Shown here: positions 55,668 to 64,000 of the stretch, piece by piece
Layout: each line of letters opens with the position of its first letter
How positions within the stretch are numbered: position 1 is the first letter of the stretch
Assembly: GCA_026122225.1 (NCBI GenBank)
Contig: JANEZZ010000476.1
Location: 1 to 64,000 of the forward strand
Direction of reading: 5' to 3'
Source of the DNA: Heloderma charlesbogerti
Taxonomy: Eukaryota; Chordata; Lepidosauria; Squamata; Helodermatidae
Length of the DNA: 64,000 nt
Translations under genes and position numbers: made by a program
The notes under the pieces: model-generated
Told to the model about the DNA's origin: nothing
Seen by the model: the letters and a program-made list of their open reading frames with translations, nothing else
Database searches by the model: none

Positions 55668-58600
55668 GTTGTTGTTGTTCAGTCGTTAAGTCATGTCTGA
55701 CTCTTCGTGACCCCATGGACCATAGCATGCCAGGCCTTCCTGTCCTCCGCTCTTTCCCAGAGTGTGCTCAAATTCATATTCATTGCATCAGTGATGCTAT
55801 CTAGCCATCTCATCCTCTGCCGTCCCCTTCTCCTTTTGCCTTCAATTTTTCCCAGCATCAGGGTCTTTTCCAGGGAGTTTTCTCTTCGCATTAGGTGGCC
55901 AAAATATTTGAGCTTCAGCTTCAGTATCTGTCCTTCCAATGAGCACTCAGGGTTGATTTCCTTTAGGATGGACTGATTTGACCTCCTTGAAGTCCAGGGG
56001 ACTCTTCTCCAGCACCACAGTTCGAAAGCATCAATTCTTCGGCGCTCAGCCTTCCTTATAGTCCAGCTCTCACAGCCATACGTTGCTACTGGGAAAACCA
56101 TAGCTTTGATTATATGAACCTTTGTCAGCAAGGTGATGTCTCTGCTTCTTTCTATGCTGTTTAGGTGTGCCATAGCTTTCCTCCCAAGGAGGAAGCATCT
56201 TTTAATTTCATGACTACAGTCACCATCTGTGGTGATCTTGGAGCCCAAGAAAGTAAAATCTGTCACTGCTTCCATTTCTTCCCCTTCTATATGCCAGGAA
56301 GTGATGGGGCCAGATGCCATGATCTTAGTTTTTTTAATGTTGAGTTTCAAACCAGTTTTTGCACTCTCCACTTTCACCCTCAACAAGAGGCTCTTTAGAT
56401 CCTCTTCGCTTTCTGCCATAAGGGTGGTATCATCTGCATATCGGAGGTTGTTGATAATTCTTCTGGCAATCTTAATTCCGACCTGTGATTCATCTAACCC
56501 GGCGTTTCTCATGATGTACTCTGCATATAAGTTAACTAAGCACGGTGACAATATACAGCCTTGTCGTACTCCTTTCCCAATTTTGAAGCAATCAGTTGTT
56601 CCAAGTCCGGTTCTTACTGTTGCTTCTTGACCCTTGTACAGGTTTCTCAGGAGACAGGTAAGGTGGTCTGGTACTCCCATCTCTTTAAGAATTTGCCACA
56701 GTTGGTTGTGATCCACACAATCAAAGGCTTTAGCGTAGTCAGTGAAGCAGAAATAGACATTTTTCTGGAATTCTCTTGCTTTCTCCATGATCCAGCAAAT
56801 GTTGGCGATTTGATCTCTAGTTCCTCTGCCTCTTCGAAACCCTGCTTGTACTTCTGGTAGTTCTTGGTTCACATGCTGCTGAAGCCTAGTTTGAAGGATT
56901 TTGAGCATAGTCTTGCTGGCATATGAGTGCAATTGTGTGATAGTTTGAACACTCTTTGGCATTTCCCTTCTTTGGAATTGGAATGTAAACTGACCTTTTC
57001 CAGTCTTGTGGCCACTGCTGAGTGTTCCAAATTTGTTGGCATATTGAGTGCAGCACTTTAACAGCATCATCTTTTAGGATTTTAAATAGCTCAGTGGAAT
57101 ACTGTCATCTCCGCTAGCTTTCTTGTTAGTAATGCTTCCTAAGGCCCACTTGACTTCACTCTCGAGGATGTCCGGCTCAAGTTCAGTGACCGCACTATCA
57201 TGGCTATCAGGGACATTCAGATCTTTCCTGTCTAGTTCTTCTGTGTATTCTTTCCACCTCTTCTTAATGTCATCTGCTTCTGTTAGGTCCCTGCCTCCTT
57301 TGTCCTTTATCATGCCCGTCTTTGCACAGAACGTTCGCTTGAGATCTCCGATTTTCTTGAAGAGATCTCTAATCTTTCCCATTCTGTTGTTTTCCTTGAT
57401 TTCTTTGCACTGTTCATTTAAGAAGGCCTTCTTGTCTCTCCTTGCTATTCTCTGGAACTCTGCATTCAGTTGGATATATCTTCCCCTTTCTCCCTTGCTT
57501 TTCGCTTCCCTTCTTTCTTCAGCTACTTGTAAAGCCTCCTCAGACAGCCACTTGGCTTTCTTGCATGTCTTTTTCTTTGGGATGGATTGAGTTCTGCCTC
57601 CTGAACAATGTTACGGACCTCCGTCCATAGTTCCTCAGGCACTCTGTCTATCAGGTCGAATCCCTGAAATCTATTCCTCACCTCCACTGTATATTCATAA
57701 GGGATATGATTTAGGTCATACCTGAATGGTTTAGTGGTTTTCCCTACGTTCTTCAATTTAAGCTGAAATTTTGCAACAAGAAGCTCATGATCTGAGCCAC
57801 AGTCAGCTCCAGGTCTTGTTTTTACTGACTGTATAGAGTTTCTCCATCTTTGGCTGCAAAGGACATAATCAATCTGATTTCGATATTGACCATCTGGTGA
57901 TGTCCATGTGTAGGGTCGCCTCTTGTGCTGTTGGAAAAGAGTGTTTGCTATGAGCAGCGTGTTCTCTTGGCAAAACTCTATTAGCCTTTGTCCTGCTTCA
58001 TTTTGTACACCAAGGCCATGCTTGCCTGTTATCCCAGTAATTTCTTGACTTCCTACTTTAGCATTCCAATACCCTATGATGAAGAGGAATCTTTTTTTGG
58101 TGTTAGTTCTAGAAGGTGTTGTAGGTCTTCATAGAACCGATTAACCTCAGCTTCTTCGGCCTTAGTGGTTGGGGCATAGACTTGAATTACGGTAATGTTG
58201 AATGGTTTGCCTTGAATTCGTACTGAGATCATTCTATTGTTTTTGAGATTGTACCCCAGTACTGCTTTTTCCACCCTTTTGTTGATTATGAGTGCTACTC
58301 CATTTCTTCTAAGGAATTCTTGCCCACAGTAGTAGATAGAATGGTCACCTGAATTAAATTTGCCGATGCTTGTCCATTTTAGTTCGCTGATTCCCAAGAT
58401 GTTGATGTTCAATCTTGCCATCTCATGTTTGACCACCTCCAGCTTACCTGGATTCACTGATCTTACATTCCAGGTTCCTAAACAGTATTGTTCTTTACAG
58501 CATCGGATTTTCTTTTCACCACCAGACACATCCACAGCTGAGTGTCCTTTCGACTTTGGCCCAGCCGCTTCACTCTTTCTGGCACTTGTTGGAAATTCCC

Positions 58601-58883
58601 TCTGCTCTTCCCCAGTAGTATATTGGACACCTTCCAACCTGAGGGGCTCATCTTCTGGCGTCATATCTTTTAGCCATAGTGATACATTCCATGGGGTTTT
58701 CTTGGCAAGAATACTGGAGTGGGTTGCCATTTCCTTCTCCAGTGGACCACATTTTGTCAGATCTGTCCACCATGACCTGTCCATCTTGGGTGGCCCTGCA
58801 TGGCATAGCTTATGGCTTCACTGAGTTACGCAAGCCCCTTCACCACAACAAGGCAGTGATCCATGAAGGGGGCCTGATGGGAT
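55656..58883 (-). mobile_element. BovB (RTE) LINE, copy 3, full length, inside L1 ORF1
   Basis: The element spans 55668-58871 (about 3.2 kb), minus strand, with the (AAC)n terminus at 55668-55680. A 12-bp duplication GCCTGATGGGAT is found at 55656-55667 and 58872-58883. Deleting the element and one duplication restores a continuous ORF1 frame through VPDGISLAKFLDKF. The 5' end, CCCTTCATGGATCACTGCC on the minus strand, helps define the start of copy 1. Confidence 0.95.
55691..58784 (-). pseudogene. BovB endonuclease-reverse transcriptase, copy 3, broken
   Basis: The upstream frame 58074-58784 includes CLGTWNVRSVNPGK, GISELKW and the strand before the GDWN site. A small deletion at about 58087 shifts the frame there, and the following codons read GYWN (complement near 58068-58079), so the catalytic Asp is lost as in copy 1. 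The 57523-57756 frame holds the linker after SDHELL and ends at the shared offset. The RT lies in 57074-57382 and 55691-57070, with YADD at 56429-56440. A deletion near 56925 removes residues before the ASKTMLKIL segment. Several independent lesions make it inactive. Confidence 0.88.
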
Positions 58884-59275
58884 AAGCCTGGCTAAATTCC
58901 TGGATAAATTTCTACATGAGCTACTTGCTCTGCCAGCTGATTATTTACTGGATATTGAGCATGCATACCATGTTGCAGGTGCAGCTCGTGGCACCAATGG
59001 GACCGCAACTGTCATTATCCAATTTGCAAGAGTCTCTACAAAAAATCATATCCTGCGTTTGGCTAGAGAAATGAAAGGACTTTTTCAGGACCAAATCAAG
59101 ATAAAGTTATGCTATTTCCAGATTACACCAAAGAAATTGCTGGCAAAAGAAGGCAATTTACCAAGGCGAGAAATCATGCAAGACAAATTAATTTACAATA
59201 TCATATCAAATATCTTGCTATATTTTGTATTCTTTTTGAAGGCCAGATGAAAAAAAAAATTAAATCATGAATTAG
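58872..59275 (+). pseudogene. L1-type ORF1p, C-terminal part
   Basis: Continues the ORF1 frame: ISLAKFLDKFLHELLALP, then DIEHAYHVAG (the conserved (D/E)IERAHRV-like motif of L1 ORF1p), TATVIIQFARVSTKNHILRL, AREMKG and LCYFQITPKKLLAKEG. A frameshift near 59140 moves the last part (AGKRRQFTKAR-like, then AIFCILFEGQMKK, matching the family's terminal domain) into another phase. The stop is near 59270. Together with 55402-55667 it gives the coiled-coil, RRM and C-terminal domains. Confidence 0.82.
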
Positions 59276-59515
59276 CGGAGGTTTGGTTAGCTGGCATACA
59301 AAGTAAAATGCAGGAGACATCTTTTCTAGCTTCATGAGCTGAGAATTCTTCAATCAAGATTGCTCTTCGGATTTGTTTAGGCTACAAGGGCCGGGCAGTA
59401 CCGCAATGAGGAGGATTGTTTATATATATTCCTGTTTTCTTCTTACTTCTTCTTTTTTATATTAGATATTACTTTATATAAAAATTTTATTTGGGTGTGT
59501 ATAGATATGTACACA

Positions 59516-59566
<51 letters not shown>

Positions 59567-60144
59567 AGAAATGATATTATTTAAAATATAGATAGAACAA
59601 AATATATTAGTGATTTGTTATTATTTTTTACCCTTTTTTCTTTTCTTTTTTTACTATTATTATTACTTTCATTACTATGACACCTTGATTAGTAATATTT
59701 TTAGCTGGCTAAATTTTTAAGCTGTATTATTATATATTAACTGAAGGGGAATATATGCTTAGTGGAAATGAATTGTATGCTTCCTTCCATGTTATAAGAC
59801 TGATGATATGATATTGAAATTTAAGGTTGATTATCTATGCTGTATTGAAGTGTAATAATGGCAATGATATAGGTATAAACTTTTAAATAGAATGATACTT
59901 GAAGTCTGTATGTAATGAAGTTTAAATTTAACCCCTTGAAGTAACTTTTTCATATTTTTTTCTTTTCCCCTTTTGCTTTCTTCCCCCTAGTCTTATTATT
60001 ATTATTATTATTCCCTCTTGTTATTGCTGTGTCCTCTTAAGAATACTGTATTGTTGGAAACTGTAGATATTGATTGGGTTCTTGCTATTGTTTATTTCAT
60101 TTATAAAAATTAAAAATAGAATTAAAAGTTCTGGGTTTTTTTAA
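59276..60144 (+). other. A/T-rich 3' region of the L1-type element
   Basis: No ORF2 coding motifs. It contains a (TA)n tract at about 59517-59565, T-rich runs near 59430-59460 and 59625-59660, a short (ATT)n at 59996-60013, and an A-rich end. About 16 bases (TTCTGGGTTTTTTTAA) lie between the A-rich end and the right duplication. Confidence 0.6.
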
Positions 60145-60162
60145 AGAAGCAGATCAGAATAA

Positions 60163-60539
60163 CACCGAGGTGCTCCCAAAGCAAAGTGGCTTGTCAGTGA
60201 AGCACCTCATCTGCCTCGGAGATTCGTAGTTCTTCTTATGCCTTCTGAGCAGCCCAGACAGGCTGCCTCCAGAATGTATCAACTTCTGAAAGGTCACGCA
60301 GTGGGGGAGGAGGGAGGGGGAGGGGGGAGGGCAGAGGAGGCAGAGGAGGCGGAGACACCAAATCTATCAATTTGAGAGAGATCCGGCCACCGGGAGGGGC
60401 AGAAGATGAGGAGGGAGGAGGAAGGGGGGAGGGGGAGGAGGAGAGAGTGAGTTTTGCTTTAAGTCAGCCTCTGTTTGCTCATTGTGACAGAGGTCATGTT
60501 ACTGGAGAGGAGAGGACTATCTGAACATTATTTGACTAG
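60163..60539. other. Body of the hAT-like host element, G/A-rich part
   Basis: Continues the host interrupted at 52519. A GGGGGAGG-type purine-rich stretch spans about 60300-60450. Non-coding. Confidence 0.5.
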
Positions 60540-61076
60540 AGCAGCAGTAGGGATGTCAGAGAAATCCTCTGCGGATTCAAATCTGCAGTGGATCGGGACT
60601 ACTTACCTCCACTCTAGGAGGACTGGAGGTGGAACAGCACTAGGCTGCTTCTTGCCGGCCAGATCCATTCGCGTCCTCCCTGCTGATCGCCATGTCTTAA
60701 AAAACACACACAAGGCAATCGGCAGGATGTGCCCACAAACTTAGACGCAAAATAGAGCCATGAATCTTGCATATAAGCCTATGGACACATAGACTTAGAC
60801 GCAAGATTCATGGCTCTAGTTGCATCTAAGTCTATGGGCACAACCTGCTGATTGCTTCTTCTTTTTTTAAGACTTGGCGATCGGCAGGGAGGAGGCAAAC
60901 GGATCTGGCTGGCAGGAGGGAAGGTAAGTGGGCCCCAAGCCAGTTTCTCCCTCTCCAGAACCCTTAGAGAGTGGAGCTGCTCCAGAGGATTCCGGGGGGG
61001 GGGGAATGGATCGCCTCCCCCCCCCCGATTCCCCACTGGGACAGACAGAGGGGAATCCATACACCCTAAGCAGTGG
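60540..61076. mobile_element. Fold-back hAT-like MITE nested in the host element
   Basis: The element spans 60548-61068 (521 bp), from TAGGGATGTC to ATACACCCTA. Candidate duplications are AGCAGCAG (60540-60547) and AGCAGTGG (61069-61076), 6 of 8. A palindrome of about 260 bp (60655-60917) is centred near 60786, with arms such as CTTAGACGCAA and ATTCATGGCTCTA. GGATTCCGGGGGGG and CCCCCCCCCGATTCCCC near the right end link it to the elements at 6302 and 31018. No protein. Confidence 0.8.
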
Positions 61077-62613
61077 TCTCCAAAGTGGGATGCTCACACT
61101 CCAGGGGGTGCTCAAGATGATCCATTGGGGTGTGCAAACCACTGGATAATTGTGCCATCTCCCACTGCTCTGACAAGCTGCCATGGTGTGCAGTGATGGT
61201 GGTGGTGGTGGCAGCAGGATGGGACAGGAGCTGAGAGGGAAGCTCCGTGGCATTTCTCTCTCCACTCCAGTCCTCTGCCTCTTTTGCAGCCACTGAGAGC
61301 AACTGTGCCAGTCTCTGCCAGGCATGGCAAAGGAACACAGCACCCTGCCACAGGAGAGTGGGAAGGAGATTAACCTTTCTGGCTCTCCTTTGGCTGAAGG
61401 AAGCCGAGAAGAAAGCATGTGCTATGACAGCTATGTTAGTGTCTCCCCCCCCTGCCCCCCCTCACCCTTCCATAATTTGTTTACTGTTCATTCTTGTGGT
61501 TGTTCATTTAAAAATCCAGAAAATTTCACTATAGTTGCTTATCTCCCCCACCCACCTTTTCAGTTCTCTCTCAACCATTAGTTTGTCCTTACTTTGATTC
61601 TGTCTAGATTTTTTTATATATATATAGTACTTTACTTTACTTTACTTGTTCTTGGCTCCCCTCCACCTCCCCTTCTCAATTCCTCCATTCCTTCCCTTCC
61701 CATTTTTTATCTTTTTTCCCTAAAAAAATAAAAATAAAAACCCCTTTCTCTTCTGTTAGGATTATAGTTATCCCCCTCCCCTTGCTTGTAGTTTAGTGTT
61801 TGCTTTTCTTTTGCTCATGTGTGTGTACTTGTGCTGTGTGGACAAGCAAACAGTGTTCCTGCCTCTGTCAATCCAGCAGACAACTGTCACTGCTCTTCAT
61901 TCAAGTCAATGTGCCCCCCCTGGCAAGGTTGCTGTCTTACTTTGCTTCCTGCCTACCAGCCAGTGTTTTCCTGGGCAATTCAGCCAAAGAGACCCTGAGC
62001 TTATTGACTGTGAATAAGTAGCACTTACTAAGGGAAAGGGGTTATTGGCACTTCCAAGAAACCTACAGCAATGCTTAGGGATAGTGACCTCCTCACCACT
62101 TCAACACCTAACTTGATTATACCTTTATGAACTTTGGTTTGAGTTTCTGAAAACAGCACATTTTACCTGTTCCTAGCAAAAACACTCCTGGGCCAAACGG
62201 TCTGAAATTTGGCAGGTGTAATGCCCTCCAGGGGGGCTGTGCACTCCCCAACTGTCATGCCCTTCTGTGCAACCAGTGAAAAGTTACAGCTCTTTGCTTT
62301 GAGAGATTTCCTTGAAAAAATCAAATTTCACCTGCACCTTGCACAAAAACTACTGAGCCAAATTGCCTGAAATTTGGTCGGTGGATGACCCTCCAGGGGG
62401 GCTGAGCATTCTCCAAATTTCATATATGTATCATGAACACTGGAAAAGTGTTCCAGTGTTATGGCCGTTTGTGTTTTCCCATGGAAATCCATGGGAAAAC
62501 ACCCCAAACGAGTGATTTGGATATCCAAATCTCACTTTGGATTCAAATCCGAGTTGAAGCAGATGGAGTCCAAATTGATCCAAAGAGAAGTGGGCAGTCT
62601 GTGTAGAGCCCTA
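61077..62613. other. Right part of the hAT-like host element
   Basis: No coding region recognised. A second dispersed repeat may occupy about 61069-61420 (GTGGTCTCCAAAGTGGGATG). From 62150 on, the sequence has paired segments CTGAAATTTGG(C/T) and CCCTCCAGGGGGGCTG at about 62199-62243 and 62366-62410, and a hairpin TTTTCCCATGGAAATCCATGGGAAAA at 62474-62499. Confidence 0.5.
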
Positions 62614-62635
62614 ATATACACACACACGCATGCAT

Positions 62636-62675
<40 letters not shown>
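62614..62675. repeat. (AC)n microsatellite, right half
   Basis: ATATACACACAC, a GCATGCATGTGCGCGCGCG stretch and a long CA tract. It appears to be the continuation of the microsatellite interrupted at 52424. Confidence 0.85.
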
Positions 62676-62676
<1 letters not shown>

Positions 62677-62879
62677 ACACAGTCCCATTCATGTAAAAGT
62701 TGGGGGATGGATTTTTTTTGAAGGGGTTGGTGAATAGGTAACCCCTCCAAAGTGCCATTTAGGCATTGTTGGAGGGGCTGCCACTGGCATGGGAGGCTTG
62801 AGGTGGCTTGGGCATGCATGATCGGGAAGAGTGGCAGGGTGGTTGCTGCTCTTGCTGAGTGGCTACATACCCTATTGCC

Positions 62880-63112
62880 ACAACTCACAATGGGTTGGAT
62901 CTCTCATGTTCCAATGACGTGCCAACCCATCATGGGTAAAACAACCTCGACCACAAGCCATGGGTTGTCAGGGTGGCTTGTTGCCCCCAAACAAGCCACC
63001 CTGTGGGAAGCAGTCTGGGTTCAGATGACACAACCCACCATGGCTCATTTCCCACAACCCACAATGGGTTGTTGTGTCATGCAAACCCGGTCACCATCTT
63101 GTGTAAACAGGC
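62880..63112. mobile_element. AACCCATGGGTT-rich palindromic DNA element, copy 2
   Basis: Paired words include GGGTGGCTTGTTGCCCCCAA with CAAGCCACCCTG, and CACAACCCAC with GTGGGTTGTG-like complements. The right end ATGCAAACCCGGTCACCA resembles the GCAAACCAG end of the element at 44205. Non-coding. Confidence 0.55.
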
Positions 63113-63117
63113 CTTTG

Positions 63118-63210
63118 GACATGCTTACCAAATCCAATGCTTTGCAAAGCCCATTCCTGTGTTTAATGGGACTTGCTTCCTAGTAGGGATGCTTAGCACT
63201 GCAATGGTCT
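63118..63210. repeat. Short dispersed inverted repeat (AGTAAG type)
   Basis: CAATGCTTTGCAAAGCCCAT, AATGGGACTTGCTTCCTAGT and CTTAGCACTGCAATGG follow the plan of the dispersed repeat at 38405 and 39125. Confidence 0.5.
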
Positions 63211-64000
63211 AAATTGTACCTATCTGCTAGATCCTGCATGCATATTCTCACTATGGTTATCTGTGGGGGGTTTTGTGATTTAAGAACTCCAAATATTGTG
63301 ACCAGAAAACAAAACTCAAATTGCTTAAGTTATGGGAAAAATGATTTCATGTATGTCCTTTATTCTAATTGCATAATTCATAATAGGAGTATTGATAGCA
63401 CTATCATAGGGTGTTTTGATATATTATTGTATGTGTCTAATAATTTAATATGATTGCACACATTTATTGGGTGGCAAGGGGAGGGGGATATACCCAGCCA
63501 AAACAGAAGTGATAGGGAAAAGAAAGAAGACTATGGACCAGTGGAGAGGGCAAGCCATGAAGCATACCCAGCTACATCAGCTGTGGTCTCAAGGGACATG
63601 GCCATGCAGGGGCCAGATGCATGCATAGAGGAATGGGATAAGCACTCAAGATCAATGCGGAAAACACTAAGAACTGCAATAAACAAAGACCAGGCTGGTG
63701 TCCACATACATGCTAAACTGCCTGCTTTTGTTCCTCCATGCTAACTATCCTTATCTCTCTCTCTCTGGGTACTGGATTTCAAGCAGAAATGTAATAGGAA
63801 AATGTGACAAAGCAGTACGTCTGCACCTCCAACCTTGTGGAGTAGGACAAGTTGTCTATATTCCTCTGAGGTAGGCTACCAGCACCCATGTATTATTAAT
63901 TCTCATGGATTATTAATATTTAATAACTCATGGGCTGGATATATGGGAATCCAGGCTTATGGCTGTTATATATGGAGAAGGAGAGACCCCCGTTTCAGAG
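63211..64000. other. No gene recognised
   Basis: Unique-looking DNA. A 97-codon frame at 63454-63744 shows no domain I recognise and no splice context. Confidence 0.35.

Larger units (their letters stand above)
52502..60162 (+). mobile_element. L1-type element lacking ORF2 (HAL1-like), interrupted by two BovBs
   Basis: An exact 18-bp duplication AGAAGCAGATCAGAATAA flanks it at 52502-52519 and 60145-60162. Without the two BovB insertions it would be about 1.6 kb: a short 5' remnant, an L1-type ORF1, and about 900 bases of A/T-rich 3' sequence ending in ATTAAAAATAGAATTAAAAG. No endonuclease or reverse transcriptase sequence of L1 type is present. It is either a 5'-truncated, ORF2-less L1 derivative like mammalian HAL1, or an internally deleted L1. 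Confidence 0.82.
52425..62613. mobile_element. hAT-like DNA element hosting an L1, two BovBs and a MITE
   Basis: It starts TAGGGCTGTGAACCGC and ends GTGTAGAGCCCTA, the same termini as the smaller element at 43169. Removing the nested insertions leaves about 2 kb of non-coding DNA. The insertion site is within an AC microsatellite, so an 8-bp duplication cannot be read with certainty (left ACACACAT, right ATATACAC). The right part has two diverged direct copies of a CCAAATTGCCTGAAATTTGG-like unit (62190-62250 and 62355-62415). No transposase frame was found. This boundary call is inference from the shared termini. Confidence 0.62.

Noticed and set aside
52574..58784. A host gene encoding a reverse transcriptase or exonuclease-like protein
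   Set aside because: Target duplications, terminal (AAC)n repeats and multiple disabling mutations identify these as BovB retrotransposon copies.
63454..63744. A 97-codon frame with a hydrophilic charged sequence
   Set aside because: No known motif and no neighbouring exon. It might be part of an unknown retroelement but cannot be supported.

Overview
The window is repeat-rich vertebrate nuclear DNA, most probably from a squamate reptile (lizard or snake). The evidence is the repeat mix: three nearly full-length RTE/BovB retrotransposons plus two short BovB 3' ends, L2-clade and CR1 LINE remnants, an L1-type ORF1, a tRNA-derived SINE of the kind common in squamates, LTR pieces, and many short palindromic DNA transposons with 8-bp target duplications. 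I found no host exon, splice-bounded reading frame, structural RNA gene, operon or CRISPR. The species cannot be named from this sequence, and the window reads as intergenic or intronic DNA.

Layout. 1-283 is almost free of C on the + strand. 284-4546 is mostly unique DNA. 4547-9660 is a cluster of non-autonomous DNA transposons with TAGGGATG-type ends. One (4992-5952) and its neighbour (6302-6933) carry seven copies of a 34-bp quasi-palindrome. A third (8207-9650) hosts a large fold-back insertion whose two arms each contain 5S rRNA-like sequence. 13216-14667 is a truncated L2 element with much of its reverse transcriptase. 15-47 kb is unique DNA sprinkled with LINE tails, a SINE, two LTRs (29312-29863 with a 5-bp duplication, and 44747-45256), and many palindromic MITEs.

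47.8-62.6 kb is a transposon stack. BovB copy 1 (47807-50998) is on the + strand. Next to it a hAT-like element (52425-62613) was entered by an L1-type element (52520-60144, 18-bp duplication), which was in turn entered by BovB copy 2 (52544-55370, 8-bp duplication) and BovB copy 3 (55668-58871, 12-bp duplication that splits the L1 ORF1 frame exactly). The L1 seems to have ORF1 and a 3' region but no ORF2.

How the parts relate. BovB would supply an endonuclease and reverse transcriptase, but all three large copies are broken. They share a -1 frame offset between endonuclease and reverse transcriptase, and copies 1 and 3 share loss of a catalytic Asp in the endonuclease. The MITEs encode nothing and would depend on a hAT-type transposase not found here. 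The most unusual items are the 5S-derived fold-back element, the uniform 34-bp palindromic modules, and the ORF1-only L1. Repeat family names rest on recognition of motifs and ends, not on a database search.
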